Shown here piece by piece: positions 17,612 to 26,669 of a DNA stretch of 64,000 bases (its first letter is position 1; the number at the start of each line of letters is the position of its first letter). The stretch lies in contig CBDBMH010000001.1 in the NCBI GenBank assembly GCA_965207275.1, positions 1,116,001 through 1,180,000 of the forward strand, in the 5' to 3' direction. The notes below the pieces were generated by a model, which saw only the letters and a program-made list of their open reading frames with translations, was not told the origin of the DNA and ran no database searches. The DNA is from Bin22 sp965207275 (GTDB lineage Bacteria; Chloroflexota; Dehalococcoidia; Lucifugimonadales; UBA3495). Both the position numbers and the translations under genes were made by a program.

Positions 17612-18007
17612 TTACAAACCTGCACTTATTGATACTTCATCACAAATGACCCCAACCATTATATTACGTCCGGTGACGCCGAGAATATCCAGACAGTATC
17701 AGGAAAGATTAAACACTCTCGAACTCAATTGCCGTAACAAGTCTCCGGACGCCAGCCTGATTGCAGTTCCCCACATTCCCTGCAGGGGAAAGGATCGGGC
17801 CAGCAACCCCAGGGTAATAGCATTTCAGGTCTTGCCGTTTTCACTCAAAACGGAAGCCATGCCACCCTGAGCTTGTCGAAGGACCTAGAATCCCACCCAA
17901 AGACGGGGTTTGGGCACTTGAGGATTCCTTATGAGGAACGCACTAGATGCTTCGGCTTCGCTCAGCATGACATAGACTTTAAAGCATGATTTGCCTGTGC
18001 TTCTCCC
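17612..18007. other. intergenic region carrying a MITE copy
   Basis: 396 bases between two minus-strand genes. The right part (17810-17996) is a degenerate member of the window's MITE family. No gene or RNA is seen in the remainder, which should include the promoter of the lipoprotein gene. Confidence 0.5.
17810..17996. mobile_element. degenerate MITE copy
   Basis: Ends resemble those of the best copy at 48.0 kb: CAGGGTAATAGCATTTCA on the left and, as reverse complement, CAGGCAAATCATGCTTTAA on the right. Inside lies the CTGAGCTTGTCGAAGG palindrome core and a second half GCTTCGGCTTCGCTCAGCATGACA cited as GCTTCGGCTTCG and CTCAGCATGACA. 187 bp; no target duplication can be recognised, so it is probably old. 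Confidence 0.6.
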
Positions 18008-18385
18008 CTAATCATTGGGCAAGTGCCCGGTCTCCCGCGCCCAGGCCTGGAGGCCACGCCGGAAGGCCAGCGCGCCCATGGGGGCGATTACCGACTGCAA
18101 CGCCTCGAGGATTTCCGTGGGCGTTGCGCCGTTTTCCAGGGCCACCCGCACGTGGGCCTGGATTTGTTCCACGTCGGCTTTCAGGGCCGCTTCCACCACT
18201 ATCTGCAGCAGTTCTTTGGTCTTGCGGTCCAGGGTGCGCTGGCCGGTGTAAGTGGCTTCGATAAAGGCGCCGTAGGTCTTGGCCCATTCCAGGTCAACTT
18301 CCGCCATGATGCGGTGCATCTCCAGGGAGTAGCCCCGGTTCTGGGCCTGGGAAGCAAGAAACGCCTGGGTTTCGTCGGTGGACAT
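18008..18385 (-). CDS. carboxymuconolactone decarboxylase/AhpD-like protein
   Basis: 125 residues, all-helical, with the CMD-family layout: an N-terminal helix pair (RTLDRKTKELLQIVVEAALK) and the ALENGATPTEILEALQSVIAPMGA region that is characteristic of the family. In AhpD-type members the segment after the first alanine-rich helix holds a C-x-x-C-x-x-H redox centre; here it reads KADVEQIQAHVRVAL, so His is retained but both cysteines are missing. It should therefore not be a peroxidase partner and could instead be a ring-opening decarboxylase-type or structural homologue. ATG at 18385 has AAAGGAG upstream. It stands alone between a MITE and the SIS gene. Confidence 0.85.
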   Translation of the reverse strand: MSTDETQAFLASQAQNRGYSLEMHRIMAEVDLEWAKTYGAFIEATYTGQRTLDRKTKELLQIVVEAALKADVEQIQAHVRVALENGATPTEILEALQSVIAPMGALAFRRGLQAWARETGHLPND

Positions 18386-18494
18386 GGTTCGCTCCTTTGC
18401 TGGTCTGGTGTCTATCGGGGAGGCGCGATGCTGGCGGTTTCACCCCCGTTTTGACCTTCCTCCGTAGCAGGGAAAAGACTTCTACGGTAGTGTC

Positions 18495-19601
18495 TCACAG
18501 GTTGTAATGGGCGCGGGCCGCCGCCTGTTTCGGGTTGTCTTGCTGAAACAGGTCAGGGTGCTTCCCCAGGTGCAGGGCCAGGTGATAGGTGAAAAGCTGC
18601 AAGGGGACCACACAGGCCAGGGGGCTCCACAGTTCCGGCAGCGACTTCATGCCAAAGGTGGCGGTGGCCACCGAGGACAGGTCTTCATCCCCCTCCTGCA
18701 CCAGCGCCCACACAGGGGCGCCGGCCGCCGCCGAGGCCCGGGCGATGTCCAGGCTGCGTTCGTACCCCGGGCCGGGCGGGGCGATCAGCGTGACCAGGCA
18801 CCGGTCGTCCACCGAGCAAAAGGGGCCATGCAGCAGTTGCTCCACCTGCAGGCCCTCGCAGTCCGAGGCGCTGGTCTCCTTGATCTTCAGGGCCACCTCG
18901 TAGGCGTTGCCCGTGTTGGGCCCCCAGCCTACCGAGATGAACCGCTGCCGGTCGCCATATTCCGCTACCACGCCCGCAATATCATTCTCCCGCTCAATGA
19001 CGTCTGCCACGGCGTCAGGCACATCTAGCAACCTGTCCTTCAAGCGACCCGAATCCCCATTGCCGCCGAGGGCGTTGCCGAGTTCCGCCGCCAGCAGGGC
19101 CAGGACGGTAAGTGCGGTGGTGTAGCTGATGGTGAATGCCGAGGAACGCTCCGGCGACACGGTATGGAAGGAGGAATCCGCCACCTGGAGGCGGGGGCCG
19201 GGATCGGTGGAGGTTACGGCCACGGCGTAGGCGCCTTTTTCTTTTGCCAGTTCCAGGGCCAGGAAAGAGTAGGTCTTGGTGCCCCGGTGGCTGATGATGA
19301 TCACCGCATCTTCAGGTCCCAAGGACGGCGGGTAGCCGCAGAACTCGAAAGAATGCCAGCCCTGCACCTGGATGTTCCCGCCGGCGAAGCGGCGGAACCA
19401 GTGCTCGGCCACCAGAACAGCGTGCCAGGAGGTACCGATGCCCACGATATGTATGCGCCGCTTTCCGGCCAGGACTGTGGCCACCTCTTTCGCCGCAGCC
19501 CCGTGCCGGTCCAGCATCCGCTGCATGGCTTCGGGTTGCCCGGTAATGGCGTCGTACATGAAGTAGGGGTGGCCCTGCCTGATTTCCGCCTGCTGGGTCA
19601 T
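18495..19601 (-). CDS. double-SIS-domain sugar isomerase-like protein (GlmS/AgaS type)
   Basis: 368 residues made of two SIS domains, like the isomerase half of GlmS without the glutaminase half. First SIS domain: KRRIHIVGIGTSWHAVLVAEHWF, cited as RRIHIVGIGTSWHA, and AVIIISHRGTKTYSF, where the usual S-x-S-G-x-T phosphate loop is replaced by SHRGTKT. Second SIS domain: RFISVGWGPNTGNAYEVALK with ETSASDCEGLQVEQLLHGPF, the second half matching the GlmS family pattern E-x-x-x-x-x-x-E-G-x-x-x-x-x-x-H-G-P. It probably acts on a phosphosugar, as an isomerase, deaminase or sensor; exact reaction unknown. ATG 19601 has AGGAAAGGAA just upstream and is preferred to the longer frame starting at 19820. Confidence 0.85.
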   Translation of the reverse strand: MTQQAEIRQGHPYFMYDAITGQPEAMQRMLDRHGAAAKEVATVLAGKRRIHIVGIGTSWHAVLVAEHWFRRFAGGNIQVQGWHSFEFCGYPPSLGPEDAVIIISHRGTKTYSFLALELAKEKGAYAVAVTSTDPGPRLQVADSSFHTVSPERSSAFTISYTTALTVLALLAAELGNALGGNGDSGRLKDRLLDVPDAVADVIERENDIAGVVAEYGDRQRFISVGWGPNTGNAYEVALKIKETSASDCEGLQVEQLLHGPFCSVDDRCLVTLIAPPGPGYERSLDIARASAAAGAPVWALVQEGDEDLSSVATATFGMKSLPELWSPLACVVPLQLFTYHLALHLGKHPDLFQQDNPKQAAARAHYNL

Positions 19602-19858
19602 GGCGTTCCTTTCCTGCTTGCCGGTCCTGTTTGCCGGGAGTCTTGTCTGCCCACGAATATACACGAATGTCCGAGATTGGGGAATTATGCCAGTGGGGTG
19701 GAGGTCAGATTTGAGGTACGAGGAAGGCCCATCCCGGTCCGAGCATTTAAACGTTTCCATGCCCGGTAGCCCAACACCCGCCCGCTGTGCGACAATAAAC
19801 CGAGGCGAGCTTCCGGCCAATGCGCGGACGCCGCCATTTTCAACAGGAGGTGGGCAGG

Positions 19859-20221
19859 ATGGACCTGGTCGAGGAACAACTCCGCAACAGCAAGACCATT
19901 GCTGTGGTCGGTATTTCCGATAACCCGGAACGGCCCAGCTACGGGGTCTCCCGCTATATGCAGGCCCAGGGCTACCGAATAATCCCGGTCAACCCCATGA
20001 TCGAGGAAGTCCTGGGAGAGAAGAGCTACCCGGACCTGAAGTCGGTGCCGGAACCCATCGACATGGTAGACATTTTCCGCCGGTCCGAGTTGGTGGGGCC
20101 GGTGGTGGACGAGGCCATCGAGGTAGGCGTCAAGTACGTCTGGATGCAGGACGGGGTGATCAACGAGGAAGCCGCGGCCAAAGCTGAGGCCGCCGGCATT
20201 CCCGTGATCATGAACGATTGA
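19859..20221 (+). CDS. CoA-binding domain protein (YccU-like)
   Basis: 120-residue Rossmann-fold protein of the small CoA_binding_2 family. Family marks: KTIAVVGISDNPERPSYGVSRYM at residues 11-33, cited as IAVVGISDNPERPSYGV, then GYRIIPVNP, IDMVDIFRR and VWMQDGVINEEAAAKAEAAG. It binds CoA or a related nucleotide; the physiological role of these stand-alone proteins is not established. ATG 19859 has AGGAGG (19845-19850) at ideal spacing. Its 3' end is included in a 27-bp direct repeat that recurs at 20752. Confidence 0.88.
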   Translation: MDLVEEQLRNSKTIAVVGISDNPERPSYGVSRYMQAQGYRIIPVNPMIEEVLGEKSYPDLKSVPEPIDMVDIFRRSELVGPVVDEAIEVGVKYVWMQDGVINEEAAAKAEAAGIPVIMND

Positions 20222-20234
20222 ACCCTCCGGCAAC
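20208..20234 (+). repeat. 27-bp direct repeat, copy 1
   Basis: Spans the last codons and stop of the CoA-binding gene (TCATGAACGATTGAACCCTC...). An identical 27-bp copy lies at 20752-20778, 544 bp further on. Confidence 0.9.
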
Positions 20235-20455
20235 ATCGCCGCCGGTTCGGCGGCAGCTAGGGGTCGGTAGTCCGGACACTCTCGAGGGACACTCACAAAG
20301 CAACGGAGTTATGCTTTGGAGCGCCAACCTGGTTAGACTCAATTGCTGTTTCCTTTGGGCATTCCGGGAATGACGGACGGAGCAGTTTTAGAGGCATGTT
20401 TGGGCCGAGTGTATAATCGGGGCGCCATACCGAGAACTCTGGGGTAGGTCAACGC

Positions 20456-20719
20456 ATGACAGAGGACCGCTTTAGAAGGTTGGAAGTCCTTTCCGAAATA
20501 TCCATTGAACTACACCGCCTGTCAGAGGAAACCCAACAGCGAATCCCCGAGAGGCAGGTCCGAATGGAGCAGCAAGCAGAGGAGCGGCATCGGGAGGCGG
20601 AAGAATACAATCGGCAGATGGAAGTGTACCATCTTCAGATGCGGGAGCTAATTGCGCGCATGGTCCAGACTATGGCATTGATTCAAGCTGACGTTGTACG
20701 CCTTGACGAATCCCGATAG
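20456..20719 (+). CDS. small coiled-coil protein
   Basis: 87 residues, almost entirely helical and highly charged, with heptad-like spacing through RLEVLSEISIELHRLSEET and QMRELIARMVQTMALIQAD. No family recognised. ATG at 20456 has a modest GGTAGG eight bases upstream. The gene lies in the stretch between two copies of a 27-bp direct repeat, so it may have arrived by duplication or insertion. Base composition is less GC-rich than its neighbours. Could be a spurious frame, but the strong coiled-coil pattern argues for a real gene. Confidence 0.5.
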   Translation: MTEDRFRRLEVLSEISIELHRLSEETQQRIPERQVRMEQQAEERHREAEEYNRQMEVYHLQMRELIARMVQTMALIQADVVRLDESR

Positions 20720-20751
20720 CGGCGCTGTGGCATCCGCCTGGATCGCCATCG

Positions 20752-20778
20752 TCATGAACGATTGAACCCTCCGGCAAC
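20752..20778 (+). repeat. 27-bp direct repeat, copy 2
   Basis: Identical to 20208-20234, but here not part of a gene: the copy repeats the end of the CoA-binding gene including its TGA. Confidence 0.9.
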
Positions 20779-21148
20779 TAGGGGCCGGGTGGGCAGGCCA
20801 AGGTAGGCCTCTTGCTGGAAACCGAATATGTAGCAGTGTCTGTTGGAGCCGCCGGTGAAAAATAGGCCGGCGGCTTTGCTTTTGGAAGGCTTCCTGACCG
20901 AATTGCGCCGGCTGATCGAGGGAAAGCGAAGGTATGGGAAGGACTTCGCTTTATGACCGATCAATACTTGTTTGGGTATCGTAATGAACCAGGATACTTT
21001 AGATAGCATTCGTAAATTCTTGACACCAAATGACTCATTGCATAATATTGACGTACCAATTCAATGGTAGAAATCGTTTTTGACTAAGCGATTTGGTCTG
21101 ACCACTGTTTCCCAATCAAAAATTGTGCGTTGAGAAGGAGGATGAGGC
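20779..21148. other. intergenic region, no gene seen
   Basis: 370 bases upstream of the DUF1800 gene. The last 150 bases are clearly AT-richer and probably hold the promoter of the DUF1800-DUF1501-NHL cluster. A weak open frame on the minus strand has no protein-like composition. Confidence 0.4.
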
Positions 21149-22555
21149 ATGGCAGGTAACGACATTGCGCTGATGGCCCACCTGATGCGGCGGGCCGGTT
21201 TTGGCGCCTCCTACGAAGAACTGGAACGGCGGGCTGCGACGGGCTACGAGGCCACCATAGAAGACCTGCTGAACCCAGGTAACCAGCCCAAGCTGGAAAT
21301 GGACCTGCTGGAACGTCGATTCGTGGACTGGAGGGAAATGAATGCCCTGGAAGTGAACCAGGCATTCTGGACCTACGCCATGATCAACACCCAGCGGCCC
21401 CTGGAAGAAAAGATCGCCCTCTTCTGGCATGGCATCTTCTGCACCGGCAACTCCAAGTGCGAACATGGCCGCCAGATCAAGCTGCAGATTGACATGTTCC
21501 GGGACCATGGACTGGGCAGCTTCCGAGATCTGCTGCTCGGCCTGTCCAGCGATCCGTCCATGATCTTTTACCTGGACAACTGTATGAGCCACAAGGACGC
21601 CATCAACGAGAACTGGGGCCGCGAACTGCTGGAACTGTTCTCCATGGGCGTCGGCATGGACGGCGAAGCCAACTACTCCGAGGACGACGTCAAGGAGTGC
21701 GCCCGGGCCTTCACCGGCTGGACCATTACCAACGCCATCCCGCGCTATCCCTACGGCCGCTACGAGGCCGGTTTCATTTACAACCCGGCCGACCACGACG
21801 AGGAGAACAAGACCTTCCTGGGGGAGACGGGCAACTTCAACGGCGACGACATCATCGACCTGATTGCCAGGCAGCCGTCCACCGCCCGCTTCATCTCCCG
21901 CCACCTTTACAACTTCTTCGTGGCCGACGACGTGCAGGTTCCGGCCTGGCAGAACACCCCGCCCCGGGACATAGAGACCATCAAGATGCTGGAGGATGAG
22001 TACTTCCGTTCCGGCTACAACATCGGCTCCATGCTGCGAGTCCTGTTCAACTCCGATGCCTTCAAGAACGCCCGCTTCGCCAAGGTGAAGAGCCCCGCCG
22101 AGGCGGTGGTCGGCACCATGCGGGTGGTCAAGGACTTCACTTCGCCCAAGCCGGGCCTGAACAACCTGGCCGCCAATATCCGCTACATGGGCCAGGACCT
22201 GATGAATCCGCCCACCGTGGAGGGCTGGCACACCGGCGGCGAGTGGATCGACAGCGGCACCCTGGTGGAACGCATCAACTTTGCCGCCGACCAGGTAGGC
22301 AATCTGGACCTGCCCGGCGTGCAGGACATGGTGTCCCGGGTGAGTTCCGATGGCGGCTCAGTTACCGCCGAGCAGGTGGTTGACCGCTGCCTGGAACTGC
22401 TGGGATCCTACGAACTGGCCGACGTTACCCGCGCCCAGCTTATCGAACACGTAACCCGGGGTGGCGACCTCGTCCCCGGCTCCCCGGAGTTCTCCCAGCG
22501 GGTGGGGCAGACCCTGCAGCTCATTGTTTCCACCCAGGAGTACCAGTTCGCCTAG
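21149..22555 (+). CDS. DUF1800 family protein
   Basis: 468 residues. Family marks: HLMRRAGFGASYEELE at the start, LFWHGIFCTGNSK, MIFYLDNCMSHKDAINENW with GRELLELFSMGV, YSEDDVKECARAFTGWTI, and the C-terminal NPPTVEGWHTGGEWIDSGT. DUF1800 proteins typically sit beside DUF1501 proteins, as here, and are thought to be exported; this copy lacks an obvious signal peptide. Function is unknown. ATG 21149 has AGAAGGAGG upstream. It is the first gene of a three-gene cluster with the DUF1501 and NHL-repeat genes. Confidence 0.92.
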   Translation: MAGNDIALMAHLMRRAGFGASYEELERRAATGYEATIEDLLNPGNQPKLEMDLLERRFVDWREMNALEVNQAFWTYAMINTQRPLEEKIALFWHGIFCTGNSKCEHGRQIKLQIDMFRDHGLGSFRDLLLGLSSDPSMIFYLDNCMSHKDAINENWGRELLELFSMGVGMDGEANYSEDDVKECARAFTGWTITNAIPRYPYGRYEAGFIYNPADHDEENKTFLGETGNFNGDDIIDLIARQPSTARFISRHLYNFFVADDVQVPAWQNTPPRDIETIKMLEDEYFRSGYNIGSMLRVLFNSDAFKNARFAKVKSPAEAVVGTMRVVKDFTSPKPGLNNLAANIRYMGQDLMNPPTVEGWHTGGEWIDSGTLVERINFAADQVGNLDLPGVQDMVSRVSSDGGSVTAEQVVDRCLELLGSYELADVTRAQLIEHVTRGGDLVPGSPEFSQRVGQTLQLIVSTQEYQFA

Positions 22556-22605
22556 ACGACCCCCGTAAGCGCAAATCGGCTCCATCAGTCTGAGGAGGAA
22601 AAGAG

Positions 22606-23739
22606 ATGACTTCGATTAAGAAAGACCCGGTGCTGGTTGTCCTGCAGCTTTCCGGGGGCAACGACGCGCTGAATACCGTGGTGCCCTATGGCGACCCGCT
22701 TTATGCCGACAACCGGCCTTCCGTGCGGGTGCCCGACGACCAGGTCCTGAAGATCAACGACTACGTCGGCTTGAACCCCAACATGGGGCCCATGAAGCAG
22801 CTCTATGATGAGGGCAAAGTGGCCATCATCCAGGGGGTGGGCTATCCCAACCCCAACCGGTCCCACTTCCGGTCCATGGACATCTGGCACACCTGCGAGC
22901 CCGACAAGGTGGGCACCGAGGGCTGGCTGGGCCGGGCCATAAAGGAAATCGACCCCAACGCCGAGAACGTGCTGACGGGCGTAAACTTCGGTCGCGGCCT
23001 TCCCCGCGCCCTGGCCATGCCCAGCGTGCCGGTGGCTTCGGTGGGCAACCTGGCCTCCTACGGCGTACTGACCGGCATAGAGGAGGAAGACCAGCGGGCC
23101 GACGCCCTGGATGTCTTCTCCCGCATTTACTCCCCGGCCATGGGCCGCGGCGGCGTGGTGGACTATTTGTCCCGCACCGGCATGGACGCCCTCAAGGGCG
23201 CCGACATTCTCAGCACTGCGCCCGAGATGTACTCATCGTCCGTGGAATACGGAGGCGACGTGGTGGGCCAGTACATGCGGAACATCGCCCAGACCCACCT
23301 GGCCGGCTTCGGCACCCGGGTGTTGTACACTACGGCCCCCTACAACAGCTTCGATACCCACGCCGGCGAGCTTCAGGCCCACGCCAAGCTGTGGAGCGAA
23401 ACCTCTCAGGCAGTCGCCGACTTCATGGACGACCTGCGCGAGCATGACGCCGCAGACAACGTGACTCTGCTGGTCTTCACCGAGTTTGGCCGCAGGGTGC
23501 ACGACAATGGTTCCGGCACCGACCATGGTTCCGGCGGCATGGCCTTCGTCATCGGCGAGAACGTCAAGGGCGGCCTGTACGGCGAGTATCCTTCCCTGGA
23601 GGCTGACAAGCTGCTGGAAGGCGACCTGCACTTCAACAACGACTTCCGCAGCATTTACTCCACGCTGTTGGAGAACTGGATGAGCCTGGATGCCCAGCCG
23701 CTGGTCAACGGCAGCTTTGAAAAGTTCGACTTCATTTAA
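22606..23739 (+). CDS. DUF1501 family protein (alkaline-phosphatase-like fold)
   Basis: 377 residues. LVVLQLSGGNDALNTVVPYGDPLY near the start (cited as VVLQLSGGNDALNTVVPYG), a NPNRSHFRSMDIWHT segment, then NVTLLVFTEFGRRVHDNGSGTDHG, cited as LLVFTEFGRRVHDNG and TDHGSGG, are the standard DUF1501 marks; the family is related to sulfatases. Members often carry a Tat signal, which is not visible here. ATG 22606 is preceded by GAGGAGGAAAAGAG. It is 50 bp behind DUF1800; the two are almost always paired, which suggests a joint, still undefined, function. Confidence 0.92.
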   Translation: MTSIKKDPVLVVLQLSGGNDALNTVVPYGDPLYADNRPSVRVPDDQVLKINDYVGLNPNMGPMKQLYDEGKVAIIQGVGYPNPNRSHFRSMDIWHTCEPDKVGTEGWLGRAIKEIDPNAENVLTGVNFGRGLPRALAMPSVPVASVGNLASYGVLTGIEEEDQRADALDVFSRIYSPAMGRGGVVDYLSRTGMDALKGADILSTAPEMYSSSVEYGGDVVGQYMRNIAQTHLAGFGTRVLYTTAPYNSFDTHAGELQAHAKLWSETSQAVADFMDDLREHDAADNVTLLVFTEFGRRVHDNGSGTDHGSGGMAFVIGENVKGGLYGEYPSLEADKLLEGDLHFNNDFRSIYSTLLENWMSLDAQPLVNGSFEKFDFI

Positions 23740-23821
23740 ACGGGGCTGAACGAAATAATCTTGGACCGGGCAGACCTGCAGGTGTGCCCGGCCCCAAACA
23801 ACGCCTGACAGGGAGGGCAAT

Positions 23822-24850
23822 ATGACCACCACACGATTTGCTGGAATTACGCTTCAGCCCAGCCACACCATCGGCCGGGCCGAGTTCTCCGGCCCCGGCT
23901 TCCGGAATCCCGTGGCCATGGTCCGGGGCGAGGAAGACACCATGTACGTCGTCAGCCGGTCCTATGACTACCGGCCCGACGGCAAGCGAATTACCATCTG
24001 CACCATTGGCGAAGACTACATCGGCGAGTTCGCCCGGGGCGTCACCACCGCCGGCGAAGGCGACCCTTCCGACGCCGACGGCTCCCTCATCTGGCCCACC
24101 GCCATCGCCCTGGACAGCGAGGGCCAGGTGTTTGTGGCCGACGAGTGGCTGAACCGCATCTCCGTTTATTCCGGCGACGGGGCCTTCCTGAGCAAGTGGG
24201 GGACCCCCGGCTCGGGCGACGGCGAAATCAGCAGTCCCTCGGGCCTGGCCATCGACCAGGACGACAACCTGTTGCTGGTGGACTGTGATAACCACCGGGT
24301 CCAGAGGTTCACCAGGGATGGCCGGTACATTTCCCAGTTCGGCGGCAAGGGCGATGGCGACGGCCAGTTCAACATGCCCTGGGGCATCACCATTGACCGG
24401 GAGGGCGACATCTACATTGCCGACTGGCGCAACGACCGCATCCAGAAGTTCGACCGCAACGGCAACTTCCTGATGAAGTTCGGCGTCTCCGGTTCGGGCG
24501 ACGGTCAGCTCGACCGACCCACCGGCGTGGCGGTGGACAAGGACGGAAACATCTACGTGACCGACTGGGGCAACGACCGCCTCCAGGTCTTCAGCCCCGA
24601 CGGCGAGTACCTCACCCAGACCACCGGCGATGGCTCCCTCTCCAAGTGGGGTAAGGAAAAGCTGGACGCCAACTCCGAAATGTGGCAGGAACGGGACATT
24701 GCCCAGGGCCTGGAACGGGAAAGGCTATTCTGGGGCCCCATCGCGGTAACTGTCGACGACGATGACAACGTCTTCGTGGTCGAGTCGGCCCGCTCCCGCA
24801 TCCAGATTTACCGCCGGCAGGTGCCGGTGTTCTTCGGGGGGCGGCTGTAG
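23822..24850 (+). CDS. NHL-repeat six-bladed propeller protein
   Basis: 342 residues with at least five successive NHL repeats: PTAIALDSEGQVFVADEWLNRI, cited as PTAIALDSEGQVFVADEW; PSGLAIDQDDNLLLVDCDN; PWGITIDREGDIYIADWRND; PTGVAVDKDGNIYVTDWGND; and a last one before the C-terminus. The spacing of about 47 residues gives a six-bladed beta-propeller. No signal peptide and no lyase metal residues are obvious. It follows DUF1501 by 82 bp with GGGAGGG at the start and appears to be the third gene of that cluster; the role may be binding or a lyase-like reaction. Confidence 0.87.
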   Translation: MTTTRFAGITLQPSHTIGRAEFSGPGFRNPVAMVRGEEDTMYVVSRSYDYRPDGKRITICTIGEDYIGEFARGVTTAGEGDPSDADGSLIWPTAIALDSEGQVFVADEWLNRISVYSGDGAFLSKWGTPGSGDGEISSPSGLAIDQDDNLLLVDCDNHRVQRFTRDGRYISQFGGKGDGDGQFNMPWGITIDREGDIYIADWRNDRIQKFDRNGNFLMKFGVSGSGDGQLDRPTGVAVDKDGNIYVTDWGNDRLQVFSPDGEYLTQTTGDGSLSKWGKEKLDANSEMWQERDIAQGLERERLFWGPIAVTVDDDDNVFVVESARSRIQIYRRQVPVFFGGRL

Positions 24851-24881
24851 GCTGCTTCAGTTACAAGTAAACCAAGGCATT

Positions 24882-24907
24882 GGGGCCGGGCTAACCAACC
24901 CGGCCCC
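24882..24907 (+). terminator. hairpin behind the NHL gene
   Basis: 9-bp perfect stem GGGGCCGGG / CCCGGCCCC with an 8-base loop, 31 bases behind the NHL stop. The trailing sequence is TATTGC, a weak T tract. Confidence 0.6.
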
Positions 24908-25139
24908 TATTGCATTGGTGGCAGCGAACCACAACGGCCATCGAGGGCTGCTTCAGCTTGAAGGTGGCAATTTAGTCCGGGCGCGAAGTGGCCCCGCCTC
25001 TCCAGGGGTCCGCCGCGGCGGGCTGAGAGCGACAGTTCGTTAAGGCGCGATTGCCCCGTTGGAGGCGGTTCGCAAGCCGCCCCTGTTGGTACTGCGAACC
25101 AACTGGCGGGCAGCGTCGCGGGACAGAGCGACTGGGTTG

Positions 25140-26669
25140 ATGTACTATAACGACTCCTCGAAATCTCTGAGTGGCTGGAGTCCTGCTGTGCAGAAAAGAC
25201 TTGCGTACACCTCCGCCATCGCCCTGTCCATCGGGGCGGCGTTGACCCTGGTATTGTTCCTTGGGGGAGTTGCTACTACAGTTGCGCAAGGAGACCCCTC
25301 CGCTTTCTTCACTTCAGGTAGCGATCTGCCCGGGGCAAACACCAGCTACCGCATTACCTTCACCGCAAATAGTGATTACACCTCCGGCGTCGATGACCTG
25401 GCAATTGAGCTGGAAGACTTTGGAATGCCTGGCAGCGTCGCTACCTCGGCCATTGCCATTTCCCTCAACGGAGATCAAGCGACAAACCCCGTGAGCGTCT
25501 CAGTTGATAACGAAGAATTAATCCTGGCGCTTCCCGACTTTGACCCAGCTACCGAGGCTATGGAAGGCATTGCCACGGGAGACGTTGTAGCTGTGGCTAT
25601 AAGGGCATCGGCCGGCATCAGCAACCCCACCGAGGGCGGGAGTTACCGGGCGGAAATTTCGGGACCCGGCGAGGACATGGAGACCGGTCAATTAACTATC
25701 CGGTGGTTAGTTGAACTGAACCGGGGAACGGGTATAGCCGGCGATTTGGTAACCGCCACCGGCAAGGGTTTCAAGAACGGTACTACACTGATGTTATTCC
25801 TTGACTCAAACGCGAATGGCAGATTTGACTCCAGTGAGTCCAGCCTGTGCAGTGCCCTGGTGAACGGCCAGGACACCGGCTCCTGCTCTTTCGTGGTCGA
25901 AAGTCCGCCTTTCAGTCCCGGCAACAACTTTGTCAACGGCGTGGACGGGCGCGGTAACCTGGCCACGTCGGCGACAGACGCGCGCCAGAGGTTTGTCCTG
26001 CAACAGTCTGCTCAACCAACGCCAACTCCGGCGCCCACCCCTGGTGTTACTCCGGCGCCTGCGCCGACGGCTATTCCCACACCTGCGCCCGCAGTTACGC
26101 CATCTCCCGCGCCGACACCTTCAGCAACGCTTGCACCGCAGCTTCCCGGAGGTCGTCTCCCTCCCCAGGTATTCGTCGGGACCGCCAGGCTGGACAACGC
26201 TCCGGTAACGGAGGGTACCGCCATTAACGCCTACAATGGGACCAGGCTGGTGGGGGCCACCACTGCTACGGCCGGCGGGAAGTTCAGCATTCACACCCAC
26301 CAGTCTAGCGGGGCGATAACCTTTACCGTGGCGAACAGTCCGGCCAGGGAGCGTTGGCACAGTTGGAGTTCCGGGGAAATAACGTCGGGTTTCCACCTCA
26401 CCGCAATTACCGGGGCCCAATCCCAGGTTACTCCCATGCTTCTATTCCGAAATAATCCCGACCTGGTACGGGTGTTCACTTTCGACAACACGACCAAGCA
26501 ATGGAAATTCTATGCCCCGTCGGTTGCAGAATTCAGCGACCTGGAAGAATTTAACCCGGGACAAGCCTACTTGTTCCTCGTGTCCCGGGACACTACGGTC
26601 TTGATGAATGGCAGGGAACACAGGCTGACCTGCAAAGCGGCAAACTGCTGGAACCAGATAGTGTGGTAG
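25140..26669 (+). CDS. secreted surface protein with Pro/Thr-rich linker
   Basis: 509 residues. A hydrophobic segment (about residues 22-50) ending VATTVAQGDP is the export signal. Residues 55-300 form a beta-rich region (repeats such as NTSYRITFTANSDYTSGVDD and RGTGIAGDLVTATGKGF, the latter resembling Ig-like/IPT folds, with DSNANGRFD in a loop that looks like a calcium-binding dockerin-style Asp-rich site). A Pro/Thr/Ala linker (about 305-355) precedes a C-terminal domain of about 150 residues. No enzyme motif is seen. ATG 25140 is chosen over an open frame to 25059 as it places the signal near the N-terminus. Possible adhesin or envelope protein. Confidence 0.7.
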   Translation: MYYNDSSKSLSGWSPAVQKRLAYTSAIALSIGAALTLVLFLGGVATTVAQGDPSAFFTSGSDLPGANTSYRITFTANSDYTSGVDDLAIELEDFGMPGSVATSAIAISLNGDQATNPVSVSVDNEELILALPDFDPATEAMEGIATGDVVAVAIRASAGISNPTEGGSYRAEISGPGEDMETGQLTIRWLVELNRGTGIAGDLVTATGKGFKNGTTLMLFLDSNANGRFDSSESSLCSALVNGQDTGSCSFVVESPPFSPGNNFVNGVDGRGNLATSATDARQRFVLQQSAQPTPTPAPTPGVTPAPAPTAIPTPAPAVTPSPAPTPSATLAPQLPGGRLPPQVFVGTARLDNAPVTEGTAINAYNGTRLVGATTATAGGKFSIHTHQSSGAITFTVANSPARERWHSWSSGEITSGFHLTAITGAQSQVTPMLLFRNNPDLVRVFTFDNTTKQWKFYAPSVAEFSDLEEFNPGQAYLFLVSRDTTVLMNGREHRLTCKAANCWNQIVW

